Shown here in pieces: positions 28,395-36,322 of a stretch of DNA of 64,000 nucleotides. Both the position numbers and the translations under genes were made by a program. The notes under the pieces are model-generated. The model had not been told where the DNA came from and did not search any database. It was given only the letters and a program-made list of their open reading frames with translations. Within the stretch, counting starts at the first letter, position 1. Each line of letters begins with the position of its first letter. Source of the stretch: an uncultured Geobacter sp. (GTDB taxonomy: Bacteria > Desulfobacterota > Desulfuromonadia > Geobacterales > CAIOGM01); contig CAIOGM010000115.1 in assembly GCA_903857795.1 (NCBI GenBank), positions 1-64,000 of the forward strand, read 5' to 3'.

Positions 28395-29072
28395 ATGAGA
28401 ATCGCGGTTATCGAAGATGAGAAGGATCTGGCAGCTCTGCTGGCCTTTCAGCTGGGAAAAGAGGGGTATCAGGTGCTCACCGCCCACGACGGCAAGAGCG
28501 GTTATGAACTGGTCTCCTGTGAACTGCCCGATCTGGTGCTCCTTGACATCATGCTCCCGGTGATCAGCGGCATCGAACTCTGCAAGCTCCTCAAAAAACA
28601 GAGGAGCACCCAGGGAATCCCGGTTATCATGCTGACCGCCAAGGCGGAGGAGATCGACCGGGTCATCGGCCTGGAGGTGGGGGCCGACGATTACGTGACC
28701 AAGCCCTTTTCCCTGCGGGAGCTGCTGCTGAGGATCAAGGTTGCCCTGCGCCGCACCAACCGCGAGGAGGATGATGCGCGGATTCTGGTCATGGGCGCAG
28801 TTTTCATCGATACCGGCCGCTGCCATGTCACCGTTAACGGTGAAGAGATCGTCCTCACGACAACCGAGTACAAACTGCTCTGCGCCCTGGCCGAGAGCCG
28901 GGGGCGGGTTCTGACCCGTGACCACCTCTTGCGCAACGTCTGGGGTCACCATACCGGCACCGACTCCCGGACCGTCGATTCCCATATCACCCGGATCAGG
29001 ACCAAGCTGGGCCCCTGCGGCGACTTTATCAAGACGGTGCGCGGCTTCGGCTACAAGATGGAGGAAGAATGA
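28395..29072 (+). CDS. phoB: Phosphate-regulon response regulator PhoB
   Basis: 225-aa OmpR/PhoB-class regulator. The receiver has IEDEKDLAAL, the phospho-Asp in LVLLDIMLPVISGIELC, and YVTKPFS. The winged-helix domain has LTTTEYKLLCAL, LTRDHLLRNVWG and TVDSHITRIRTKLG. The start at 28395 follows GGGGAGATC; an upstream frame extension has no ribosome-binding site. Phosphorylated PhoB should activate the tandem 11-bp-repeat promoters described in this window. It overlaps phoR by 4 bp. Confidence 0.95.
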   Translation: MRIAVIEDEKDLAALLAFQLGKEGYQVLTAHDGKSGYELVSCELPDLVLLDIMLPVISGIELCKLLKKQRSTQGIPVIMLTAKAEEIDRVIGLEVGADDYVTKPFSLRELLLRIKVALRRTNREEDDARILVMGAVFIDTGRCHVTVNGEEIVLTTTEYKLLCALAESRGRVLTRDHLLRNVWGHHTGTDSRTVDSHITRIRTKLGPCGDFIKTVRGFGYKMEEE

Positions 29073-30838
29073 TTATTCCCTTTCGCTGGAAACTCCTCTG
29101 CTCTTATCTTCTGCTGATCCTGCTGCTGGGCGGTGGGCTCTGGCTCTATCTGGAGCGCCGGCTGGAAGCACTCCAGCTGGCGGTGTTGCAGGGGGAGCTG
29201 CTCACCGAAGCAAAGCTGGCCGTGCTGGTGGCGGAGAGCGGGGTGCGGGTCATGGCTCAGGACGCGCCGGTTGTCGCTGCCTCCCTGGGGCGCGCCGGTT
29301 CGGCCCGGGTGACCATCATCGGTAAGGACGGCCGGGTCGTGGGTGATTCCGAGGTCCCGCCGGAACGTCTGGGAGAGCTGGAAAACCATCTGGACCGACC
29401 GGAGGTCCGCGCCGCACTTACTGCCGGCAACGGGCTGGCGTTCCGCTATTCGACCACGCTAAAGACCGACATGCTCTATGTCGCTTCCTCGTTTCAGACT
29501 TCAGGCGGTCCGGCGGTGGTCCGCCTGGCCCTGCCGCTGGCGACCGTGAACCAGGCAGGGACGCAGATGAATACCCTGCTCGGTGCGGGACTCGCTACCG
29601 GTCTGATCCTGGCGATGCTCTTCAGCTATATCCTCTCCCGGATCATCTCCCGGCCGTTGCAGCTCATCGCCGACAGCGCCCTGGAGATCGGGCGGGGAAA
29701 CTTCCGGCAGCGGCTGTCGGTGCGGGGGAGCGACGAATTGAGCGAGGTCGCCACGGTGATGAACGAGATGTCATCCCGGATCGAAACCCAGATGGAAAAA
29801 CTGGAGCGGGAGAAGGGGCGGCTGGACGCCATTCTGCGAGGCATGGGGGAAGGGCTCATGGTGACCAACAGCGTTGGGGCCATCTCCCTGATCAATCCGG
29901 CCTTCTGTGAGCTGTTCGGGGTTCCGGCCACGGCAGTGGGACGCCCCCTCATAGAGATCGCCCGGCATCCGGAGCTGAACGCCTGCTACCGGCAGGCAGC
30001 CGGGGAGCGGACCGAATATCGGCGAGAGATCACGATCCCCGGCATCCTCAGGGAACGGGTGCTTCTCACCCACTGGGTCCCCTTGAGCGATCAGCAGAAG
30101 TTTCTGGGGGTGGTGGCGGTGTTCCACGACATCAGCGACCTGAAGCGGCTGGAGAAAATCCGGAAGGACTTTGTGGCCAATGTCTCCCATGAGCTGAAGA
30201 CCCCGGTCACCGTGATCAAGGGGTATGCCGAGGCGCTGCTGGACGGTCTGGTGATCTCCGACCCGGAACGCGCCATCAGCTTCATCGAAATCATCCGCAA
30301 CCACAGTGAGCGCCAGGCTGAACTGATCGGTAACCTCCTGACTCTGTCGGAGCTGGAGTCAAAAGAGTTCACCCTGGAACTGCACCCCTTCGATCTGGCC
30401 GGGGCGGCCCGAAGAGCCGTGGCCTTCCTGGGATCCAAGGCTGCGCAGCATGAGGCCACGGTCCGGATGACCGGTTTTGACGGGATGCCGCCGGTGCTCA
30501 TCGATCCGGGACGGATCGAGCAGGTCTTTGTCAATCTCCTGGACAACGCCATAAAATACACCCCAGCCAAGGGGGAGGTGGAGCTCTCCGTGGTGGTGGA
30601 ACCGGAGCGGGTGGTGGTGACGGTGCGGGACCATGGCCCGGGGATCCCCCCCCAGAGCCTGCCGCGGCTCTTCGAACGATTCTACCGGGTGGATGAAGGG
30701 CGCAGCCGCGAGGACGGGGGGAACGGTCTCGGCCTGGCCATCGTCAAGCATCTGGTCCAACTGCACGGCGGGAGCGTCTGGGTGGAGAGCACCCCCGGCC
30801 AAGGGAGCGCCTTCTCCTTTACCTTGAAACGAAGTTAA
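29069..30838 (+). CDS. phoR: Phosphate-regulon sensor kinase PhoR
   Basis: 589-aa membrane kinase. TM1 is at about residues 10-27. A periplasmic segment of about 130 residues follows (longer than the E. coli PhoR loop), then TM2 at about 172-190, a HAMP (RIISRPLQLIADSALEIGRG) and a PAS domain (RLDAILRGMGEGLMVTN). HisKA has VANVSHELKTPVTVIKGYAE and HATPase has NLLDNAIKYTPAKG, DHGPGI and NGLGLAIVKH. ATGA overlap with phoB shows translational coupling. Its large external domain is of the Bacillus/Geobacter type. Confidence 0.93.
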   Translation: MIIPFRWKLLCSYLLLILLLGGGLWLYLERRLEALQLAVLQGELLTEAKLAVLVAESGVRVMAQDAPVVAASLGRAGSARVTIIGKDGRVVGDSEVPPERLGELENHLDRPEVRAALTAGNGLAFRYSTTLKTDMLYVASSFQTSGGPAVVRLALPLATVNQAGTQMNTLLGAGLATGLILAMLFSYILSRIISRPLQLIADSALEIGRGNFRQRLSVRGSDELSEVATVMNEMSSRIETQMEKLEREKGRLDAILRGMGEGLMVTNSVGAISLINPAFCELFGVPATAVGRPLIEIARHPELNACYRQAAGERTEYRREITIPGILRERVLLTHWVPLSDQQKFLGVVAVFHDISDLKRLEKIRKDFVANVSHELKTPVTVIKGYAEALLDGLVISDPERAISFIEIIRNHSERQAELIGNLLTLSELESKEFTLELHPFDLAGAARRAVAFLGSKAAQHEATVRMTGFDGMPPVLIDPGRIEQVFVNLLDNAIKYTPAKGEVELSVVVEPERVVVTVRDHGPGIPPQSLPRLFERFYRVDEGRSREDGGNGLGLAIVKHLVQLHGGSVWVESTPGQGSAFSFTLKRS

Positions 30839-30854
30839 TACCGGCGGAGTAAAA

Positions 30855-30908
30855 ATTACCACATTGCCACACACCTTTCATGCAACGTCAATGTTTCACT
30901 GGTACCCT
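30855..30908 (+). promoter_or_regulatory. PHO-box promoter of psiE-pstSCAB-phoU
   Basis: Half-sites ATTACCA, GCCACAC, TTCATGC and TCAATGT at 30855, 30866, 30877 and 30888, then 8 nt and TACCCT (30903-30908). The geometry is the same as at phoB, with somewhat weaker half-sites. A second GGTACCCT copy follows 10 bp later. Confidence 0.7.
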
Positions 30909-30941
30909 CCCGGTACCCTGATGGCAGAAAAGGAGGTGCTC

Positions 30942-31379
30942 ATGTGGAAAGAAGACGTCGTCGATCTGAAGATCACCCGGTTTTTCGAGCAGTCGGCGAG
31001 GGTGATGTTGTCGCTCCTTATCGTGGCCATCCTGGCCACGATCCTGGCCGGGATCGGCTGGACCTTCTACGATCTCCGGCTGGTATTCCAGCAGGAGATC
31101 CAGGGGGCGATCCGGACCCTGCTGGTGGACATGCTGACCGTGCTGGCGGTGGTGGAGGTGTTGCGGACCGCTCTGGCCTACTTCACCGAGGGACGGGTCA
31201 AGGTCACCTACATTATCGACACGGTCATGGTCACCGTGCTCACCGAGGTGCTGGCCTTCTGGTACAAGGAGATGGAGTGGGAGGAGCTCGCCATGGTTAT
31301 CGCCCTGGTCATCGCCCTCGCCTTCATCAGGATCATCGCCGTCCGGTTCTCGCCCCGCCGGCTGCAGGAAGAGTTATGA
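30942..31379 (+). CDS. psiE: Phosphate-starvation-inducible membrane protein PsiE
   Basis: 145-aa inner-membrane protein with four hydrophobic helices (SLLIVAILATILAGIGW, LVDMLTVLAVVEVLRTALAY, TYIIDTVMVTVLTEVLAFWY, MVIALVIALAFIRIIAV), matching PsiE family length and layout. The start at 30942 follows AAAGGAGGTGCT; an upstream in-frame extension has no such site. The function of PsiE is unknown. It heads the pst operon 46 bp before pstS. Confidence 0.9.
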   Translation: MWKEDVVDLKITRFFEQSARVMLSLLIVAILATILAGIGWTFYDLRLVFQQEIQGAIRTLLVDMLTVLAVVEVLRTALAYFTEGRVKVTYIIDTVMVTVLTEVLAFWYKEMEWEELAMVIALVIALAFIRIIAVRFSPRRLQEEL

Positions 31380-31425
31380 AGAGCCACGCGTAGCAGCACC
31401 CATCAACAACAAAGGAGAGTACGTA

Positions 31426-32445
31426 ATGTTAAAGAAGATCGCAGCAGTCGTGGCCGTGGGCCTCATGGTCGCCGCCGGGTCGGCCTGTGCCGAGACCCTC
31501 ATCAATGGGGCAGGCGCCACCTTTCCCTACCCGCTCTACTCCAAGTGGTTCAGCGAGTACGCCAAGATCGACAAAGAGGTGAAGTTCAACTACCAGTCCA
31601 TCGGCTCCGGCGGCGGGATCAAGCAGATCACCGCCCAGACCGTGGACTTCGGCGCCTCGGACAAGTTCCTCTCCGACGAGGAGTTGAAGGCCGCTCCGGG
31701 CAAGCTCCTCCATATCCCCACGGTCATGGGAGCGGTGGTCGTCACCTACAACATCGCCGGCGCCCCGAAAGGGCTGAAACTGCGGCCCGAAGACATCGCC
31801 AACATCTACCTGGGGAAGATCACCAAGTGGAATGACTCCCGCATCGCCGACGACAACCCCGGAGTCAAGCTCCCGGACAAGCCGATCATCGTGGTTCATC
31901 GTTCCGACGGGAGCGGCACCACGAGCATCTTCACCGACTACCTCACCAATATCAACACGGAGTGGTCCACCAAGGTGGGAAAAGGGGCCTCGGTCAAGTG
32001 GCCGGTGGGGCTGGGTGGCAAGGGGAATGAAGGGGTCGCCGGTCAGATCAAGACCACCGAAAACTCCCTCGGCTACGTGGAGCTGGCCTACGCCGTGGAG
32101 AACAAACTGGCCTACGCCACCCTCATGAACAAGGAAGGGCACTTCGTGGAGCCGACCATCAAGTCCATCACCGCGGCGGCCGCCGGTGCGGTGAAGCATA
32201 TGCCCGCCGACTACCGGATCTCCCTGGTCAACCAGCCGGGCAAGGATACCTACCCCATTGCCGGCTTCACCTGGCTCCTGGTCTACGAGCAGCAGAAAGA
32301 CAAGGTCAAGGGGAAGAAGATCTCCGAGTTCCTTACCTGGAGCCTCCACAACGGCCAGAAGATGGCGGCGCCGCTCCTCTACGCTCCGCTCCCCGAGAGC
32401 GTCGGCAAGCTGGTGGAAAAAACCATCAAAGAGATCAAATACTGA
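31426..32445 (+). CDS. pstS: Periplasmic phosphate-binding protein PstS
   Basis: 339-aa precursor with signal peptide (IAAVVAVGLMVAAGSACA-ET). Phosphate-site motifs are INGAGATFPYPLY, YQSIGSGGGIKQI, VDFGASDKFLS, HRSDGSGTTSIFTDYL and NEGVAGQIKTTENSLGYVE. It delivers phosphate to PstCA. There is an AAAGGAGAG ribosome-binding site. A large hairpin follows the gene, as expected for a binding protein made in excess over its membrane partners. Confidence 0.97.
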   Translation: MLKKIAAVVAVGLMVAAGSACAETLINGAGATFPYPLYSKWFSEYAKIDKEVKFNYQSIGSGGGIKQITAQTVDFGASDKFLSDEELKAAPGKLLHIPTVMGAVVVTYNIAGAPKGLKLRPEDIANIYLGKITKWNDSRIADDNPGVKLPDKPIIVVHRSDGSGTTSIFTDYLTNINTEWSTKVGKGASVKWPVGLGGKGNEGVAGQIKTTENSLGYVELAYAVENKLAYATLMNKEGHFVEPTIKSITAAAAGAVKHMPADYRISLVNQPGKDTYPIAGFTWLLVYEQQKDKVKGKKISEFLTWSLHNGQKMAAPLLYAPLPESVGKLVEKTIKEIKY

Positions 32446-32459
32446 TAGAAGTGATCCCC

Positions 32460-32501
32460 GCTTCCATTGTTCCTACGCTCCGACGTAGGAACAATGGAAG
32501 C
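32460..32501 (+). repeat. Perfect 18-bp palindromic hairpin between pstS and pstC (REP-like)
   Basis: Stem 32460-32477 pairs without mismatch with 32484-32501 around the loop CTCCGA. The core TTCCTACG-CTCC-CGTAGGAA resembles REP-type palindromes. There is no T-run, so it is more likely an mRNA 3'-end stabiliser or attenuator for pstS than a full terminator. Confidence 0.8.
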
Positions 32502-32538
32502 ACCGATCAAAAGCATTTTATAGATTCAAGGATATGAC

Positions 32539-33495
32539 ATGAGTGACAGAGTAAGCGTAGCCATGACCGACCGGCGGGTCATCAAGGGGGACACGATCTT
32601 CAAGGGGATCATCCTGGCGTTAGCGTCGAGCATCATCCTGATTCTGCTGATCATGATCTTCGAGATGGTCAAGGAGAGCCTCCCCGCAATCCAAAAGTTC
32701 GGCGGACGTTTCCTGATCGGCCGGGAGTGGGACGCGGTCCAGGGGGAGTTCGGCGCCCTGGACTTCCTCTACGGCTCCGTGCTCTCCTCTCTGCTGGCCA
32801 TCCTCCTGGCTACCCCCTTGAGTGTCGGGGCGGCCCTCTTCATCACCGACATTGCCCCGCGCAAGGTAGGGAACTTCATCGCCCCCGTTGTCGAACTCCT
32901 GGCGGCCATCCCCAGCGTCATCTACGGACTGTGGGGGGTGCTGGTCATGGCGCCATGGCTCCAGCAGAGCATTCAGCCCTGGCTCGTCGAGCATCTGGGG
33001 TTTCTCCCCTTCTTCCAGGGGGCCCCCTACGGGGTGAGCATGATGGCCGCGGTCTTCATCCTCATGATCATGATTATCCCCATCATCACCTCCATCACCA
33101 AGGAGGTGCTCCTGGCGGTGCCGGTCTCCCAGAAGGAGGCGGCCTATGCTCTGGGCGCCACCCGGTGGGAGATGGTCCGGCTGTCGCTCATCCCCTACGC
33201 CCGCTCCGGCGTCCTGGGGGCCGTGATCCTCGGCCTGGGACGGGCCATCGGCGAGACCATGGCCGTGACCATGGTCATCGGCAACACTCCACAGATCTCC
33301 CTGTCACTCCTGGCCCCCGGCTATACCATGCCCAGCGTCATCGCCAACGAGTTTGCCGAGACCACCTCCAAGCTCCACGCCTCAGCCCTCATGGAGGTCG
33401 GTCTGATCCTGCTGGTGGTCACTCTCATCATCAACGTCATGGCGCGGCTCCTCATCTGGAGCGTCACCCGCGGGGATACGGGGGCCCGAGCATGA
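32539..33495 (+). CDS. pstC: Phosphate ABC transporter permease PstC
   Basis: 318-aa inner-membrane permease with six helices (first one IILALASSIILILLIMIF). The EAA loop is GATRWEMVRLSLIPYARSG and ends with ILGLGRAIGETMAVTMVIGN, the conserved PstC stretch. It forms the phosphate channel with PstA. The stop overlaps the pstA start by 4 bp. Confidence 0.96.
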   Translation: MSDRVSVAMTDRRVIKGDTIFKGIILALASSIILILLIMIFEMVKESLPAIQKFGGRFLIGREWDAVQGEFGALDFLYGSVLSSLLAILLATPLSVGAALFITDIAPRKVGNFIAPVVELLAAIPSVIYGLWGVLVMAPWLQQSIQPWLVEHLGFLPFFQGAPYGVSMMAAVFILMIMIIPIITSITKEVLLAVPVSQKEAAYALGATRWEMVRLSLIPYARSGVLGAVILGLGRAIGETMAVTMVIGNTPQISLSLLAPGYTMPSVIANEFAETTSKLHASALMEVGLILLVVTLIINVMARLLIWSVTRGDTGARA

Positions 33496-34334
33496 ACAGT
33501 TTCGATCTCAGACGCCGGCTTACCAACACTCTCATGACCACCCTCATGGTGGGTGCGGCCCTGGCCGTGATTACCCCCCTGGGGATCATCTTCGTGCATA
33601 TCCTCAAGATGGGGGCCGGCTCCTTGAGCTGGGACTTCTTCACCCAGATTCCCAAACCGACCGGGGAGAGCGGCGGCGGCATGGCCAACGGCCTGGCCGG
33701 CTCCGCCCTCATGATCGGCCTGGCCTCCGGCTTCGGCCTCCCCGTCGGCATCCTGGGGGCGGTCTATCTCAACGAATTCGGGAGTACCCGGTTTGCCACG
33801 GCCATCCGCTTCAGCGCCGACGTCCTGGCCGGTATCCCCTCCATTATCACCGGCATGGTGGCCTACACCCTGCTCGTCGTCCCCATGAAAGGGTTCTCCG
33901 CCCTGGCCGGGGCCGTGGCCCTGGCGCTCATCATGATCCCCATCGTGCTCCGGACCACCGAGGAGCAGTTGAAGATGGTCCCCGGCACCCTGCGCGAGGC
34001 CTCCCTGGCCCTGGGGGTCCCGCTCTGGCGGACCAGCCTCAAGGTCACCCTGGTCAGCGCCCGCTCCGGCATCATCACCGGCGTGCTCCTCTCCATCGCC
34101 CGGATCGCCGGTGAGACGGCGCCGCTCCTCTTCACCGCTCTGGGGAACCAGTTCTGGAGCAAAAAAATGACCGAGCCCATGGCGGCCATCCCCCTGCAGA
34201 TCTTCAACTTCGCCATCTCCCCCTACGACGATTGGCACAAGCTGGCCTGGGCCGGGGCGCTGGTGCTGGTGGTGATCATGTTTACCCTGAACCTGACGGC
34301 CCGTTACTTCGGAAGCAGTCGGCACCAGGGGTAG
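33492..34334 (+). CDS. pstA: Phosphate ABC transporter permease PstA
   Basis: 280-aa membrane permease starting at the ATG that overlaps the pstC stop (ATGA, 33492-33495). It has six helices, the EAA loop GVPLWRTSLKVTLVSARSG, and RIAGETAPLLFTALGNQFW near the end, as in known PstA. The longer upstream open frame is merely an overlap with pstC. Confidence 0.96.
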   Translation: MNSFDLRRRLTNTLMTTLMVGAALAVITPLGIIFVHILKMGAGSLSWDFFTQIPKPTGESGGGMANGLAGSALMIGLASGFGLPVGILGAVYLNEFGSTRFATAIRFSADVLAGIPSIITGMVAYTLLVVPMKGFSALAGAVALALIMIPIVLRTTEEQLKMVPGTLREASLALGVPLWRTSLKVTLVSARSGIITGVLLSIARIAGETAPLLFTALGNQFWSKKMTEPMAAIPLQIFNFAISPYDDWHKLAWAGALVLVVIMFTLNLTARYFGSSRHQG

Positions 34335-34338
34335 AAGC

Positions 34339-34408
34339 AATTACGAATTATGAATTACGAATTATGAATTACGAATTACGAATTATGAATTACGAATTAC
34401 GGATTACG
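34339..34408. repeat. Ten-copy heptanucleotide tandem repeat
   Basis: The 70 bp after the pstA stop are ten consecutive 7-bp units AATTACG or AATTATG, the last one GATTACG. They lie in the pstA-pstB gap and are much more AT-rich than the surroundings. This resembles short tandemly repeated repetitive (STRR) heptamers. Copy number may vary between strains. Confidence 0.9.
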
Positions 34409-34454
34409 ACGGGATTCTTTCCGGTTCCTGGTCCCATGCCTTTAAGAGGTTTAC

Positions 34455-35213
34455 ATGAATCCCAAGCTTAAACTTGAGCAGCTCAACATCCACTTCGGGT
34501 CGTCCCACGCCGTCAAGGACGTCTCTCTGGAATTCCCGGCCAACACCGTCACCGCCATCATCGGGCCGTCGGGGTGCGGCAAATCCACGGTGCTGCGGAG
34601 CATCAACCGGATGCATGACCTGACCCCCTCGGCCAGGGTGACCGGACGGGTACTGCTGGATGACGCCGACATCTACGACCGGAAAGTAGACCCGGTGGCG
34701 GTGCGGCGGCGGATCGGCATGGTCTTTCAGAAGGCAAACCCCTTCCCTGCCATGTCCATCTATGATAATGTCATCTCCGGCTATAAGCTCAACGGTCGAG
34801 TGAACAAGTCAACCATGGACGAGATCGTCGAGTCGAGTCTCAAGCGGGTAGCGCTCTGGGATGAGGTCAAGGATCGGCTCAAGAGCAGCGCCATGGCTCT
34901 CTCCGGCGGCCAACAGCAGCGACTCTGCATCGCCCGGACCGTGGCGGTGCAGCCGGAGGTAATCCTCATGGACGAGCCCTGCTCGGCCCTGGATCCCATC
35001 GCCACCCTGAAGATCGAAGAGCTTATCGACGAGCTCAAGGAGCAGTACACCGTGGTCATCGTGACCCACAACATGCAGCAGGCAGCCCGGGTCTCCGACT
35101 TCACCGCCTTTCTCTACCTGGGAGAGCTCATCGAATTCGACGTGACCAAGAAGATCTTCACCAATCCCGCCCAGACCCGGACCGAGGATTACATCACCGG
35201 ACGGTTCGGCTAA
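34455..35213 (+). CDS. pstB: Phosphate ABC transporter ATPase PstB
   Basis: 252-aa ATPase with Walker [12 protein letters not shown], signature [14 protein letters not shown], Walker [14 protein letters not shown] and switch His in [15 protein letters not shown]. The PstB-typical [16 protein letters not shown] is present. An AGAGG site precedes the ATG. It energises PstCA and, with PhoU, signals phosphate sufficiency to PhoR. Confidence 0.97.
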   Translation: MNPKLKLEQLNIHFGSSHAVKDVSLEFPANTVTAIIGPSGCGKSTVLRSINRMHDLTPSARVTGRVLLDDADIYDRKVDPVAVRRRIGMVFQKANPFPAMSIYDNVISGYKLNGRVNKSTMDEIVESSLKRVALWDEVKDRLKSSAMALSGGQQQRLCIARTVAVQPEVILMDEPCSALDPIATLKIEELIDELKEQYTVVIVTHNMQQAARVSDFTAFLYLGELIEFDVTKKIFTNPAQTRTEDYITGRFG

Positions 35214-35220
35214 CGGCGAG

Positions 35221-35326
35221 GTTCAATGTTCAAGGTTCAAGGTTCAAGGTTGAAACCCTGAACCCCGAACCCCGAACCCTGAACCTCTAACTCCGAACCT
35301 CGAACCTTGAACCTTGAACATTGAAC
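35221..35326. repeat. Heptameric repeat cluster forming a 25-bp perfect inverted repeat
   Basis: The pstB-phoU gap has GTTCAAG-type units on the left (35221-35245), GAACCCC/GAACCCT-type units in the middle, and CTTGAAC-type units on the right (35302-35326). The outer 25 bp are perfect inverted complements, so the transcript can fold into a long hairpin just before phoU. It differs in sequence from the pstA-pstB heptamers. Confidence 0.88.
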
Positions 35327-35343
35327 ATTCTTTTGAGGCAGTT

Positions 35344-36027
35344 ATGACCAGACACCTGATGTCCCAGTTCGATACCGATTTAAACGAGATCCGCGCCAAG
35401 ATCCTGGAGATGGGGGGGAAGGTGGAGAAGATGATCACCGACGCCATGAAGGCGTTGGTGGAGCGGAATACGGAGCTGGCTAACAGCACCATCGAATATG
35501 ACCATGAGATCAACCGCCTGGAGGTGGAGATCGATGAGCGCTGTCTGGAGGTGCTGGCGTTGCGCCAGCCCACGGCCCGGGATCTCCGGTTCATCACCCT
35601 GGCGCTGAAGATTGTCACCGACCTGGAGCGGATCGGGGACCAGTGCCGCAACATCGCCAAACGGACCACGGAGCTGAACGACTTTCCGCCGCTCAAGCCG
35701 TATATCGACCTTCCCCGGATGGCGGCCATCGCATCAACCATGGTCACCGAGGCCCTGGACGCTTTTGTCCGCGGGGATGAGCAGATGGCCTACGCGGTCT
35801 GCCGCCGTGACAGCGAGGTGGATCTCCTCAACGAGCAGATCCAGCGGGAGCTCCTGACCTTCATGCTGGAGGATGCGTCCGCCATTACCCGGGCCATCAA
35901 GATCATCGCCATCTCCAAGTGTCTGGAGCGGGTGGCCGATCACGCCACCAACGTGGCGGAGATGGTCATCTTCATGGTAAAGGGGAAGGATATCCGGCAC
36001 CTGGGGTGTAACGGTCAGAGCCCTTAA
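35344..36027 (+). CDS. phoU: Phosphate-signalling regulator PhoU
   Basis: 227-aa all-helical cytosolic protein with two PhoU repeats. Each has the metal-site helix: EYDHEINRLEVEIDE in the first and CRRDSEVDLLNEQIQ in the second, with DLRFITLALKIVTDLERIGD and AIKIIAISKCLERVADHATNVAE. The start at 35344 follows TGAGGCAG; the earlier in-frame extension lies inside the repeat cluster. It represses PhoR signalling when phosphate is plentiful. Confidence 0.95.
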   Translation: MTRHLMSQFDTDLNEIRAKILEMGGKVEKMITDAMKALVERNTELANSTIEYDHEINRLEVEIDERCLEVLALRQPTARDLRFITLALKIVTDLERIGDQCRNIAKRTTELNDFPPLKPYIDLPRMAAIASTMVTEALDAFVRGDEQMAYAVCRRDSEVDLLNEQIQRELLTFMLEDASAITRAIKIIAISKCLERVADHATNVAEMVIFMVKGKDIRHLGCNGQSP

Positions 36028-36042
36028 ATTCCCGACGAAAAG

Positions 36043-36079
36043 CGCCGAGCTCCCCCTGTAACGAAGGGGGAGTTCGGCG
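36043..36079 (+). terminator. Terminator of the psiE-pst-phoU operon
   Basis: A 15-bp stem (one G-T pair) with a 7-nt loop, 36043-36057 pairing with 36065-36079, followed by AAACTTTTAACTACCC. The following 120 bp up to the kinase remnant show no gene. Confidence 0.75.
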
Positions 36080-36200
36080 AAACTTTTAACTACCCTTTTA
36101 CCCCCCCCCCAAGGACTTTCCCCCTGTTTTTCGTTACGTCGTTGCGTCTTCGCGTTAATACTTTTGCCCCAGCACGTCATCATTATCGAGCTTGCCATGG

Positions 36201-36287
36201 ATGGTGCTGAGTAGTTACAATGGCAAGCTGATGGAAAAAGAGCAGCGAGACAAAAACACCGAACTGGATCGTGTTACCTGTATGTGA
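36201..36287 (+). pseudogene. Remnant of a histidine-kinase gene
   Basis: A 28-codon frame ending at TGA 36285-36287 contains DKNTELDRVTC. This matches the AKNTELDRFAYTVSHD junction before the dimerisation helix of the kinase at 40201-41934, also in nucleotide sequence (CACCGAACTGGATCGT shared). It breaks off just before the H-box. It is probably a leftover of the duplication that produced the three following kinases. Confidence 0.45.
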
Positions 36288-36322
36288 ATTGCATAAGAGC
36301 ATAGCTGAAACAGGGGCTTATC

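Noticed and set aside
32727-33491. Long in-frame extension of pstA across pstC
   Set aside because: It is a shadow frame in a GC-rich gene; the PstA protein starts at the ATGA overlap at 33492.
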